A stretch of DNA of 64,000 nucleotides from assembly GCF_001005085.2 (NCBI RefSeq), contig NZ_LBMU02000027.1:62001-126000 (forward strand). The letters run 5' to 3'. Positions 14,829 to 23,540 of the stretch are shown here, piece by piece. Under the pieces are notes generated by a model, which saw nothing but the letters and a program-made list of their open reading frames with translations, had not been told where the DNA came from and made no database searches. The position numbers and the translations under genes were made by a program. How positions within the stretch are numbered: the first letter of the stretch is position 1; each line of letters opens with the position of its first letter. This DNA comes from Streptomyces humi (GTDB lineage Bacteria; Actinomycetota; Actinomycetes; Streptomycetales; Streptomycetaceae).

Positions 14829-17057
14829 ATGCTTGGATCAACCCACGGCACCCTCACCACCGACTCCCGCCGGGCCCGGGCCATCGCCTGCGGTGAGCAG
14901 CGTCCCGGCCCCGCCGTCCACGGCCGGACGGCCGACGAGGACGAACTGGACGTCAGCGGACGGCCGCTGTACGCGGACGTACCGGATCTGGACCGGTTCT
15001 TCCGGCCCGAGTCCGTCGCCGTGATCGGCGCCTCGGACGCCGAGGGACGGCCCAACACCGGTATCACCCGGCAGCTGCTCGACTGGGCCGGGCGGGTCGG
15101 AGCCCGGGTGCACCCGGTGCACCCCACCCGGCCGTCGGTCTTCGGCATCGCCTGCGCCCGCTCCGTCGCCGACCTGCCCGAGCAGGTCGACCTCGCGGTG
15201 CTGCTGGTCGCCGACCCCCTGCCGGTGATCGAGGAACTGGCCGAGGCCAAGGTCAGGTTCGCCGTGGCCTTCGCCTCCGGGTTCGCGGAGACCGGCGTGG
15301 CGGGGGCGGCGGCCCAGACGCGGCTCGCGGCGGCCGTACGGCGCTCCGGGCTCCGCCTGCTGGGCCCGAACACCAACCTGAACGCCTTCGAGCGCTTCCG
15401 TGACGACCTGGACGGCCCGGCGATCGCCCTGATCACCCAGTCCGGCCACCAGGGCCGCCCGGTCTTCGCCGCGCAGGAACTCGGCATCCGCCTCTCCCAC
15501 TGGGCCCCGACCGGCAACGAGGCCGACCTGGAGACCGCCGACTTCATCTCGTACTTCGCCGAGCGGCCCGAGGTCGGCGCCATCGCCTGCTACGTCGAGG
15601 GGCTGAAGGACGGGCGCGCCTTCCTGCTGGCCGCCGACCGCGCGGCCCGCCGCAAGGTACCCGTCGTCGCCGTGAAGGTCGGCCGCACCGAGACCGGCGC
15701 CCGCACCGCCGCCTCCCACACCGGCAAGCTGACCGGCGCGGACGACGTGGTCGACGCGGCGCTGCGGCAGTACGGCGTGATCCGCGTCGACGGCCTGGAC
15801 GAACTCCAGGACACCGCCGCCCTGCTGGCCCGGGCACGGGCACCGCGCGCCGACGGGGTCGTGGTCTGCTCGATCTCGGGCGGCACGGGCGCGCACGTCG
15901 CCGACCTGGCGTCCGGCCTGGGGCTGCGGCTGCCGGTGCTGTCGCCGGCCCGGCAGGCCGAACTGCACCAGTGGATACCGGAGTACCTGAGCGTGGCCAA
16001 CCCGGTGGACAACGGCGGGCATCCGGTGGGCGACTGGCGCGGCCGGAAGATCATCGACTCGATCCTCGCCGACCCGGAGGTCGGGGTGCTGATCTGCCCG
16101 ATCACCGGCCCCTTCCCACCGCTCAGCGACAGGCTGGTCCAGGACCTGGTCGACGCGGCGGAGGCGACCGACAAGCTGGTCTGCGTGGTGTGGGGCTCGC
16201 CGGTCGGCACCGAGGCCGCCTACCGCGAGGTGCTCCTCGGCTCCTCCCGGGTGGCCACCTTCCGCACCGTCGGCAACTGCCTGACCGCCGTCCGCGCCTA
16301 TCTCGACCACCACCGCTTCGTCAGCGGCTACCGCTCCCCCTTCGACGAGGCCCCGCGCACCCCCTCTCCCTCCTACCGCAAGGCGCTGGCGCTGATGCGG
16401 CCGGGACAGCAGCTGAGCGAGCACGCGGCGAAGCAGCTGCTGCGCGCGTACGGCATCCGGGTGCCGCGCGAGCAGCTGGTGACCAGCGCGGCGGCGGCCG
16501 TGCGCGCCGCCGGGCTGGTCGGCTACCCGGTGGTGATGAAGGCGTCCGGCGGGCAGCTCGCCCACAAGACCGAGCTGGGCCTGGTGAAGATCGGGCTGAC
16601 CTCGGCCAGCCAGGTCCGGGACGCCTACCGGGAGCTCACCGACATCGCCCGCTACGAGGGGGTGGCCCTCGACGGCGTGCTGGTCTGCCAGATGGTGGAG
16701 CGGGGGGTGGAGATGGTCGTCGGGGTCACCCACGACGACCTCTTCGGGCCGACCGTGACGGTGGGGCTGGGCGGGGTGCTGGTGGAGGTGCTGCACGACG
16801 CGGCCGTACGCGTGCCGCCGTTCGGCGAGGAACAGGCCCGGGACATGCTGGCCGGACTGCGCGGGCGGGCCCTCCTGGACGGGGTGCGGGGCCGGCCGCC
16901 GGCCGACCTCGACGCGCTCGTCGAGGTGATCCTGCGCGTCCAGCGCATGGCCCTGGAACTGGGCGACCAGCTCGCCGAGCTCGACATCAACCCGCTGATG
17001 GTGCTGGACCAGGGGCAGGGCGCGGTGGCGCTGGACGCGCTGGCGGTGTGCCGCTGA
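14829..17057 (+). CDS. NDP-forming acyl-CoA synthetase (acetate-CoA ligase family)
   Basis: A 742-residue fused alpha-beta acyl-CoA synthetase (ADP-forming type). After a 55-residue polar leader come the CoA-binding Rossmann domain (FFRPESVAVIGASDAEGRPN), the succinyl-CoA-synthetase-like flavodoxin domains (VVVCSISGGTGAHVADLASG lies in the second) and a C-terminal ATP-grasp domain from about residue 545 (AYGIRVPREQLV, then GYPVVMKASGGQLAHKTELG). The ATG is preceded by AGGAGCGGG. Family members make acyl-CoA from a carboxylate with ATP giving ADP, or run in reverse. Its stop overlaps the start of an enoyl-CoA hydratase gene (TGATG), so the two work in one pathway. Two operator palindromes lie in its promoter. 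Confidence 0.9.
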   Translation: MLGSTHGTLTTDSRRARAIACGEQRPGPAVHGRTADEDELDVSGRPLYADVPDLDRFFRPESVAVIGASDAEGRPNTGITRQLLDWAGRVGARVHPVHPTRPSVFGIACARSVADLPEQVDLAVLLVADPLPVIEELAEAKVRFAVAFASGFAETGVAGAAAQTRLAAAVRRSGLRLLGPNTNLNAFERFRDDLDGPAIALITQSGHQGRPVFAAQELGIRLSHWAPTGNEADLETADFISYFAERPEVGAIACYVEGLKDGRAFLLAADRAARRKVPVVAVKVGRTETGARTAASHTGKLTGADDVVDAALRQYGVIRVDGLDELQDTAALLARARAPRADGVVVCSISGGTGAHVADLASGLGLRLPVLSPARQAELHQWIPEYLSVANPVDNGGHPVGDWRGRKIIDSILADPEVGVLICPITGPFPPLSDRLVQDLVDAAEATDKLVCVVWGSPVGTEAAYREVLLGSSRVATFRTVGNCLTAVRAYLDHHRFVSGYRSPFDEAPRTPSPSYRKALALMRPGQQLSEHAAKQLLRAYGIRVPREQLVTSAAAAVRAAGLVGYPVVMKASGGQLAHKTELGLVKIGLTSASQVRDAYRELTDIARYEGVALDGVLVCQMVERGVEMVVGVTHDDLFGPTVTVGLGGVLVEVLHDAAVRVPPFGEEQARDMLAGLRGRALLDGVRGRPPADLDALVEVILRVQRMALELGDQLAELDINPLMVLDQGQGAVALDALAVCR

Positions 17058-17842
17058 TGGACAGCGTCCGGTACGTGACGGCGGAACGGGTCGCCCACCT
17101 CACCCTCGACCGTCCCGAGGCCCTCAACGCCCTCACTCCCGGCCAGCGGGACCACCTCGTCCAGCGCCTCGGCGAGGCGTCCGCGGACCCGGGGATCGGC
17201 GCGGTGGTCGTCACGGGCACCGGCCGCGGTTTCTGCGCGGGCGCCGACCTCCGGGGCGGTGGTGCCACGGCCGAGCGCGTTCCCGGTGACGTGGCCCGTA
17301 CCATCCGGCTCGGCGCCCAGCGCCTGATCGCCGCCGTGCTCGACTGCGAGAAACCGGTGATCGCGGCGGTCAACGGCACCGCGGCCGGGCTCGGTGCCCA
17401 TCTCGCGCTCGCCTGCGACCTGGTACTGGCCGCCGAGTCGGCCCGTTTCATCGAGGTGTTCGTCCGGCGCGGCCTGGTCCCCGACGGCGGCGGCGCCTAC
17501 CTCCTGCCGCGCCTGGTCGGCCCGCAGCGCGCCAAGGAGCTGATGTTCTTCGGCGACGCGCTCTCCGCGCCGGAGGCCGAGCGACTGGGCCTGGTCAACC
17601 GGGTCGTCCCGGACGAGGAGCTGGCGAAGACGGCACGGGAGTGGGCGGTACGGCTGGCGGCCGGCCCCACCCGCACCCTGGCCCTGACGAAACAGCTGCT
17701 CAACGCGTCCCTGGACGGCGACCGCGCGGCGGCCTTCACCGCCGAGGCCGCCGCCCAGGAGATCAACATGACGACCCACGACGCCCAGGAGGGCCTACGG
17801 GCCTTCGTGGAGCGCAGAAGCCCGGACTTCCGGGGCCGTTGA
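17057..17842 (+). CDS. Enoyl-CoA hydratase/isomerase family protein
   Basis: A 261-residue crotonase-fold enzyme of normal length. The oxyanion-hole segments are VVTGTGRGFCAGADLRGGG and AAVNGTAAGLGAHLALACDL. The segment after them, RRGLVPDGGGAYLLPRLVG, has Asp at one of the two acid positions used by hydratases, so hydratase or isomerase activity are both possible. Translationally coupled to the acyl-CoA synthetase, so probably the next step after activation and dehydrogenation. Followed by a small hairpin. Confidence 0.92.
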   Translation: MDSVRYVTAERVAHLTLDRPEALNALTPGQRDHLVQRLGEASADPGIGAVVVTGTGRGFCAGADLRGGGATAERVPGDVARTIRLGAQRLIAAVLDCEKPVIAAVNGTAAGLGAHLALACDLVLAAESARFIEVFVRRGLVPDGGGAYLLPRLVGPQRAKELMFFGDALSAPEAERLGLVNRVVPDEELAKTAREWAVRLAAGPTRTLALTKQLLNASLDGDRAAAFTAEAAAQEINMTTHDAQEGLRAFVERRSPDFRGR

Positions 17843-17844
17843 GA

Positions 17845-17865
17845 CCGCACGGGCCGGCCGTGCGG
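17845..17865 (+). terminator. Hairpin after enoyl-CoA hydratase
   Basis: Perfect 8-bp arms CCGCACGG/CCGTGCGG with a 5-nt loop, 2 bp after the stop codon, between convergent genes. Confidence 0.6.
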
Positions 17866-17879
17866 CGCGCCGCCGGCCG

Positions 17880-18164
<285 letters not shown>

Positions 18165-18179
18165 CTGACGATGTGTCAG
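18165..18179. promoter_or_regulatory. Palindromic operator, flavin reductase promoter
   Basis: CTGACGATGTGTCAG has the same half-site variant (TGTCAG) as the site at 14756. It ends 13 bp before the first possible start of the flavin reductase gene. Confidence 0.68.
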
Positions 18180-18192
18180 CTTCAATGAAGAG

Positions 18193-18807
18193 GTGATGGG
18201 ACACGCAGGGGCGGCGGCCGCCGCCGTCCGTTATCTCAGGTCGACTCCCGGGCCGGGGTCCGTGGAGGCCATGCCACGCCCGGAGTTGCGATGTGTGCGC
18301 GCCGACGAGCGGGCACCGGTCGACCAGACGGAGTTCCGGCGGGTCCTCGGCAACTTCGCGACCGGGGTGACCGTGATCACCGCACCGGCCGCCGAGGGCG
18401 AGCCCTCCCCCGCCGGTTTCGCCTGTCAGTCCTTCTCGTCCCTCTCCCTCGACCCGCCGCTGGTCTGCTTCATGGTCGGCCGTACGTCGGCCACCTGGCC
18501 GCGCATCGCCCGTGCCGGCGTCTTCTGCGTCAACGTGCTCGGCGCGGGCCAGGGCGAGCTGTGCCGGGCATTCGCGGTGAGCGGCGCGGACAAGTTCGCG
18601 GGCGTGGCCCACGACGCGGCCCCGGTCTCCGGCGCACCCCGGCTGACCGGCGCCGCCGCGTGGATCGACTGCGCGGTCCACGCGGTGCACACGGGCGGCG
18701 ACCACCTGATCGTGGTCGGCCGGGTCGACGCCCTGGGCACGGGCGACGACCCGGACCAGGCCCCGCTGCTGTTCCACCAGGGGCGCTTCGCCGGGCTGGG
18801 CGGTTAG
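18193..18807 (+). CDS. Flavin reductase family protein (HpaC/HsaB-like)
   Basis: A 204-residue FMN-binding split-barrel reductase that would supply reduced flavin to a two-component monooxygenase. Marks are FRRVLGNFATGVTVITAPAA, then FACQSFSSLSLDPPLVCFMV, and the conserved FCVNVLGAGQGELCRAFA segment ahead of GADKFAGV. The first start is GTG followed directly by ATG with GAAGAGG just upstream. An internal ATG about 26 codons later (MPRPELRC) is a less likely start. The oxygenase partner is not adjacent. Shared operator and neighbours place it in the CoA-catabolic regulon, as HsaB is in steroid ring cleavage; that parallel is inference. Confidence 0.88.
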   Translation: MMGHAGAAAAAVRYLRSTPGPGSVEAMPRPELRCVRADERAPVDQTEFRRVLGNFATGVTVITAPAAEGEPSPAGFACQSFSSLSLDPPLVCFMVGRTSATWPRIARAGVFCVNVLGAGQGELCRAFAVSGADKFAGVAHDAAPVSGAPRLTGAAAWIDCAVHAVHTGGDHLIVVGRVDALGTGDDPDQAPLLFHQGRFAGLGG

Positions 18808-18820
18808 ACGTCAGGGACGG

Positions 18821-20131
18821 TCAGACGGCGAGGGCGGGCACGGCCGGGACCGTACGGCGGCGGATCACCAGGGCCATCAGCGCCGCCGCCGCGCACAGGG
18901 CACCCGACGCGTACCAGACCATGTCGTAGCTGCCGAAGACGTCGCGGGCGACACCGCCGAGGAAGGCGACGAGGGCCGCGCCGACCTGGTGGGAGGCGAG
19001 GACCCAGCCGAAGACGATTGCGCTGTCCTCGCCGTACTGCTCACGGCACAGGGCCAGGGTGGGCGGGACGGTGGCGACCCAGTCGAGGCCGTAGAAGACG
19101 ATGAAGAAGATCATCGGAGGGTGCACCGACGGGCCGAGCAGCATCGGCAGGAAGAGCAGCGAGAGGCCGCGCAGCGCGTAGTAGACGGCGAGCAGGCGGC
19201 GCGGTTCGAAGCGGTCCGTGAACCAGCCGGAGGCGATCGTGCCGACGACGTCGAAGACGCCGATGACCGCGAGCAGGGAGGCCGCCGCGGTGACCGGCAG
19301 GCCGTGGTCGTGGGCGGCGGGCACGAAGTGGGTCTGGATCAGGCCGTTGGTGGACGCCCCGCAGATCGCGAAGGTGCCGGCGAGCAGCCAGAAGGGGCCG
19401 GTGCGCACGGCGGAGCGCAGCACCCCGACCGCCCGGCGGGCGGCCCCGGTGACCGGCGGCGGCTTCGGCACGAACTCGGTCGCGCCGTACGGCTTCAGGC
19501 CCACGTCGGCCGGGTGGTCGCGCAGCAGCAGCCAGACGAAGGGGACCACGGCCAGGGCGGCGAGGGCGACGGTGACGGCGGCCGGGCGCCAGTCGTACGT
19601 CTCGACCATCCAGGACAGCAGCGGCAGGAAGATCAGCTGGCCGGAGGCGGAGGCCGCGGTCAGGATGCCGGTGACCAGGCCGCGCCGGGCGGTGAACCAG
19701 CGGTTGGTGACGGTGGCGGCGAAGGCCAGCGCCATCGAGCCGGAGCCGAGACCGACCAGCAGCCCCCAGCACAGCATCAGCTGCCAGGCCGCCGTCATCC
19801 ACACGGTCAGACCGGATCCCAGCGCGATGACGGTCAGCGCGACGGCGACCACGCGCCGGATGCCGAACCGGTCCATCAGGGCGGCCGCGAAGGGCGCGGT
19901 GAGCCCGTACAGCGCGAGGTTGACGGAGACGGCCGCCCCGATCGTGCCGCGCGACCAGCCGAACTCCGCGTGCAGCGGGTCGATGAGCAGGCCGGGCAGG
20001 GAACGGAAGGCGGCCGCTCCGATGATCGTGACGAAGGTGACGGCGGCGACGAACCAGGCGCGGTGGAGGCGCGGTGAGCGGGTCGGCCTCGGGTCCCGGC
20101 GGGCTGCTGCGGCTTCGGTTGTCTGGGTCAC
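18821..20131 (-). CDS. MFS transporter, oxalate/formate-antiporter-like
   Basis: A 436-residue major facilitator with about 12 hydrophobic helices. The opening helix AWFVAAVTFVTIIGAAAFRS leads to LLIDPLHAEFGWSRGTIGAA, the helix 1-2 signature of the monocarboxylate (MCT/OxlT-like) subgroup, and the helix 2-3 motif is LMDRFGIRRVVA. Such carriers move organic acids. I prefer the GTG giving VTQTTEAAAARR over the ATG 11 codons upstream, because the shorter start leaves the promoter region shared with the divergent GlxA gene intact. A role in importing the acid degraded by the neighbouring CoA pathway is plausible but not shown. Confidence 0.88.
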   Translation of the reverse strand: MTQTTEAAAARRDPRPTRSPRLHRAWFVAAVTFVTIIGAAAFRSLPGLLIDPLHAEFGWSRGTIGAAVSVNLALYGLTAPFAAALMDRFGIRRVVAVALTVIALGSGLTVWMTAAWQLMLCWGLLVGLGSGSMALAFAATVTNRWFTARRGLVTGILTAASASGQLIFLPLLSWMVETYDWRPAAVTVALAALAVVPFVWLLLRDHPADVGLKPYGATEFVPKPPPVTGAARRAVGVLRSAVRTGPFWLLAGTFAICGASTNGLIQTHFVPAAHDHGLPVTAAASLLAVIGVFDVVGTIASGWFTDRFEPRRLLAVYYALRGLSLLFLPMLLGPSVHPPMIFFIVFYGLDWVATVPPTLALCREQYGEDSAIVFGWVLASHQVGAALVAFLGGVARDVFGSYDMVWYASGALCAAAALMALVIRRRTVPAVPALAV

Positions 20132-20202
20132 GCCATAAAGCTTCGGCCAGGGGGTTCGCTCCATCGAGTGGCCCGAAGGACAGTATTCGCTAGGATCGGG
20201 CC

Positions 20203-21240
20203 ATGAGCAGTGTGCCCGGTTTCCGCCCCCACCGTGTGGTCGTCCTCGCCCTGGACGGCCTGCTCCCCTTCGAGCTGGGCATCCCGCACCGCATCTTCGG
20301 CCGCCCCAAGGACGCCCGGGGCCGGCACCTGTACGAGGTCGTGACCTGCTCCGTCCGCCCGCCGGGCCCGGTCGAGACCGACGCCGACTTCTCGATCCAC
20401 GTGCCGAACGGCCCGGAGACGCTGGCCACCGCCGACACGGTGATCGTCCCGGCGTCGTACGAGCTGGGTCCGGTCTTCGAGGAGGGCGTCCTCACCCCCG
20501 AACTGGCCGCGGCCCTGGCCCACATCCGCCCCGGCACCCGGCTCGCCTCCATCTGCACCGGCGTCTACGTGCTGGCCGCCGCCGGCTTGCTGGACGGCCG
20601 CCCGGCGACCACGCACTGGGCCGAGGCGGACCATCTCCAGCGGCTGTTCCCGCGGATCGAGGTGGACCCGGACGTCCTGTTCATCGACGACGGTGACGTG
20701 CTGACCTCCGCCGGGGTGGCCGCCGGCATCGACCTGTGCCTGCACATGGTCCGCCGTGACCACGGCACGGCCGTCGCCAACGAGGTGGCCCGCCGTACCG
20801 TCGTACCCCCGCACCGGGACGGCGGCCAGGCCCAGTACGTCCACCGCCCGGTCCCCGACCTCCGGACGGCGACCACGACGGCCGCCCGCGCCTGGGCGCT
20901 GGGCCGCCTCCACGAGCCGATCCAGTTGCGCGACATGGCCGAGCAGGAGGCCATGTCGGTACGGACCTTCACCCGCCGTTTCCGCGAGGAGACCGGCGTC
21001 AGCCCCGGCCAGTGGCTCACCCAGCAGCGCGTCGAACGCGCCCGTCACCTGCTGGAGTCCACCGTCCTGTCGGTCGACCAGGTGGCCCGGGACGCCGGTT
21101 TCGGCACCGCCCAGTCCATGCGCCAGCACCTCCAGGCGACGCTGGGCGTCACCCCGACCGCCTACCGACGGACCTTCCGCACCGCCCCGGGCGAGTCCCC
21201 GGGCCCCACCGGCGCCCGGCCGTCCGCCCCCGCCCGCTGA
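20203..21240 (+). CDS. GlxA family transcriptional regulator (DJ-1/PfpI + AraC HTH)
   Basis: A 345-residue regulator. Residues 5-190 form a DJ-1/PfpI-like domain (HRVVVLALDGLLPFELGIPH; SICTGVYVLAAAGLLDG is the nucleophile-elbow region, with Cys retained). Residues about 225-330 are the AraC-type double HTH (RDMAEQEAMSVRTFTRRFRE; LSVDQVARDAGFGTAQSMRQ). The ADP-ribosylation-linked AdpA of Streptomyces has the same architecture but is longer. It diverges from the MFS transporter, its likely target. Its last 79 bp overlap the 3' end of the convergent alcohol dehydrogenase gene. Confidence 0.93.
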   Translation: MSSVPGFRPHRVVVLALDGLLPFELGIPHRIFGRPKDARGRHLYEVVTCSVRPPGPVETDADFSIHVPNGPETLATADTVIVPASYELGPVFEEGVLTPELAAALAHIRPGTRLASICTGVYVLAAAGLLDGRPATTHWAEADHLQRLFPRIEVDPDVLFIDDGDVLTSAGVAAGIDLCLHMVRRDHGTAVANEVARRTVVPPHRDGGQAQYVHRPVPDLRTATTTAARAWALGRLHEPIQLRDMAEQEAMSVRTFTRRFREETGVSPGQWLTQQRVERARHLLESTVLSVDQVARDAGFGTAQSMRQHLQATLGVTPTAYRRTFRTAPGESPGPTGARPSAPAR

Positions 21241-22286
21241 AAGGTCAGCACCCCCCGGGCCACCCGGCCCGCCTCCGCGTCCGCGCGGGCCTTCTCGAAG
21301 TCCTCCACCGGGTACGTCGCGGTCACCAGTTCGTCCAGGAGCAGTCGGCCCTGGCGGTACAGCTCGGCGTACAGGGCGATGTCGTGCTGGGGGCGGGAGG
21401 AGCCGTAGCGGCACCCCAGGACGGACTTGTCGAGGAACATGGAGGCGACCACGAAGGACGCCTCGGCGGTGGCGGCGGGCATGCCCAGGAGGACCGCCTG
21501 GCCGTGCCGGTCGAGGAGGTCTATGGCCTGCCGGACCAGTTCGACGCGGCCCACGCACTCGAAGGCGTGGTCGACGCCGTACGGCAGCAGGTCCTTCACC
21601 GCGTCGGTGGCGGTCAGGAAGTCGGTGGCGCCGAACTGCCGGGCCACCTCCTCCTTGGCCGGGTTGGCGTCCACGGCCACGATCCGCAGGGCGCCCGCGA
21701 TCCGCGCGCCCTGGATGACGTTCAGCCCGATCCCGCCGGTGCCGATGACCAGCACGGTGTCGCCGCGGTCGACGCGGGCCCGGTTCAGTACGGCGCCCAC
21801 CCCGGTCAGCACCCCGCAGCCGATCAGCGCGGCGGACGTCAGCGGGATGTCCTTCGGGATCCGGACCGCCTGCACGGCCTTGACGACCGTGCGTTCCGCG
21901 AAGGCCGAGTTGCACGCGAACTGGTGGACGTTGCGGCCGCCGCGCGTGAACGGCTGCTGCGGACGGCCGATGGCCTTGCGGCACATGGTCGGCCGCCCCC
22001 GGTCGCAGTCGGCACAGGCTCCGCAGTTGGCGAGGGTGGACAGCGCCACATGGTCTCCCGGCGCCACATGGGTCACCCCCACACCCACCGCCTCGACCAC
22101 GCCCGCACCCTCATGTCCGAGCACCACAGGAACGGGGAAGGGTATGGTCCCGTCCACCACGGACAGGTCACTGTGGCAGAGCCCCGCCGCCGCCACCGCC
22201 ACCAGCACCTCACCCGGCCCCGGTTCCCGTACCTCCAGGTCGTCGACGACCTGCACCTGTTTCCCGTCGAACACCACACCACGCAT
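21162..22286 (-). CDS. Zinc-dependent alcohol dehydrogenase (MDR family)
   Basis: A 374-residue medium-chain dehydrogenase/reductase. GLCHSDLSVVDG and GHEGAGVVEAVG carry the catalytic Cys, His and Glu. The structural zinc site is CGACADCDRGRPTMC with four Cys, and the NAD site is VLVIGTGGIGLNVIQGARIA. Length and pattern fit the class III / mycothiol-type group oxidising primary alcohols to aldehydes, or CoA-linked secondary alcohols. Its ATG overlaps the upstream dehydrogenase stop by 1 nt (TGATG), so it is the last gene of an SDR/acyl-CoA dehydrogenase/ADH operon. The final 26 codons run antisense through the end of the GlxA gene. Confidence 0.92.
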   Translation of the reverse strand: MRGVVFDGKQVQVVDDLEVREPGPGEVLVAVAAAGLCHSDLSVVDGTIPFPVPVVLGHEGAGVVEAVGVGVTHVAPGDHVALSTLANCGACADCDRGRPTMCRKAIGRPQQPFTRGGRNVHQFACNSAFAERTVVKAVQAVRIPKDIPLTSAALIGCGVLTGVGAVLNRARVDRGDTVLVIGTGGIGLNVIQGARIAGALRIVAVDANPAKEEVARQFGATDFLTATDAVKDLLPYGVDHAFECVGRVELVRQAIDLLDRHGQAVLLGMPAATAEASFVVASMFLDKSVLGCRYGSSRPQHDIALYAELYRQGRLLLDELVTATYPVEDFEKARADAEAGRVARGVLTFQRAGADGRAPVGPGDSPGAVRKVRR

Positions 22287-23434
22287 CACGACTCGACCCC
22301 CTTCGGTTCCCTCGGCAGACCGAGCACGCGCTCGGCGATGATCGTGCGCTGGACCTGGTCCGAGCCGCCGTAGATGGTGTCGGCGCGGGAGAAGAGGAAC
22401 AGGTGCTGGGCGGGGTCCAGTTCGTACGGCGCGGCCGCCGACCAGTCGGCCGGCCCGACGCTCGCCGCCGCGCCCCGCACCTGCACGGCGAGTTCGCCGA
22501 GCCGCTGGTGCCAGCCGGCCCACAGCAGCTTGGCCACGCTCGGGGCGCCCGGCTCGGCGGCCGGGTTCCCGAGCGTGCGCAGGGCGTTCCAGCGCATCAC
22601 CCGCAACTCGGCCCACAGCCGCACCAGCCGTGCGCGTACGACGGGATCGGCGGCGGCGCCGCTCGCCACCGCGTCCCGCACCACGCGGCCGAGTTCCTCG
22701 GCGAACCCGATCTGCTGGGCCAGCGTGGACACGCCCCGCTCGAAGCCGAGCAGGCTCATCGCCACCCGCCAGCCGTTGCCCTCGCCGCCGACGACATGCT
22801 CCGCGTGGGCGCCGTCGAAGAAGACCTCGTTGAAGTCGGCGGTGCCGGTCAGCTGCCTGATGGGCCGGACCTCGATCCGGCCGGGCTGGTCCATGGGCAC
22901 GAGCAGGAAGCTCAGTCCGTGGTGCCGGCGTGAACCGGCCTCGGTCCGCGCGAGCACGAAGCACCAGTCGGCCTCGTGCGCGAGCGAGGTCCAGATCTTC
23001 TGTCCGGAGACGCGGTAGCCGTCCGCCTCCCGTACGGCCGAGGTCCGCACGCCGGCCAGGTCCGATCCCGCGCCGGGCTCGCTGTACCCCTGGCACCACA
23101 GCTCCTCGCCGGCGGCGACGGGCGGCAGGAACCGCGCCTTCTGCTCCGCGGTGCCGTGTGCGATGAGCGTCGGTGCCAGCAGGTTCTCGCCGATGTGCCC
23201 GGAGCGCGGTGGGGCGGCCGACCTGGCGTACTCCTCGGCCCAGACGACCTGCTGGGTGAGGGTGCCGGTCCGGTTCCCGTACCCGGACTCGGCCCACCCG
23301 AGCCCGATCCAGCCATCGGCTCCGAGCGTGCGCTCCCAACCGCGCCGGTCCAAGTCCCCTTGGACGTGCGCGTCGAGCCAGCCCCGCACTTCCCGGCGAA
23401 ACGCCTCGTCCGCCGGCCCTGAACCGAACTCCAC
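22286..23434 (-). CDS. Acyl-CoA dehydrogenase
   Basis: A 382-residue acyl-CoA dehydrogenase. It starts with GTG preceded by GGGAGG at 5 nt spacing, giving VEFGSGPADEAFRREVRGWL. The FAD/substrate loop is CQGYSEPGAGSDLAGVRTSA, then VSGQKIWTSLAHEADW. The C-terminal end is TIYGGSDQVQRTIIAERVLG, the family's catalytic/flavin block with the R-x-I-I-A-E-R-x-L-G-L-P signature. The class is that of steroid-type FadE enzymes rather than short-chain ones, judging by likeness. Middle gene of the operon with SDR upstream, about 106 bp away, and ADH downstream, overlapping. Confidence 0.92.
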   Translation of the reverse strand: MEFGSGPADEAFRREVRGWLDAHVQGDLDRRGWERTLGADGWIGLGWAESGYGNRTGTLTQQVVWAEEYARSAAPPRSGHIGENLLAPTLIAHGTAEQKARFLPPVAAGEELWCQGYSEPGAGSDLAGVRTSAVREADGYRVSGQKIWTSLAHEADWCFVLARTEAGSRRHHGLSFLLVPMDQPGRIEVRPIRQLTGTADFNEVFFDGAHAEHVVGGEGNGWRVAMSLLGFERGVSTLAQQIGFAEELGRVVRDAVASGAAADPVVRARLVRLWAELRVMRWNALRTLGNPAAEPGAPSVAKLLWAGWHQRLGELAVQVRGAAASVGPADWSAAAPYELDPAQHLFLFSRADTIYGGSDQVQRTIIAERVLGLPREPKGVES

Positions 23435-23451
23435 GGTGCCCTCCCAAGATG

Positions 23452-23500
23452 GTTCGAGTTGGCCGAGCCAGGGGCGCGAGGAACTGCGCGAACAACCACG
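23452..23500. repeat. Copy of a Streptomyces-type intergenic repeat (GTTCCCCGCGCCCC family)
   Basis: GGGGCGCGAGGAACTGCGCG followed by AACAACCACGACG matches the reverse complement of the element seen at 34.2, 41.5, 43.9 and 51.4 kb. It lies in the 106-bp gap between the SDR and acyl-CoA dehydrogenase genes. Confidence 0.55.
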
Positions 23501-23540
23501 ACGCCGCCGCACCCGCGCACACACCGCCCCCCTGTGCCCC

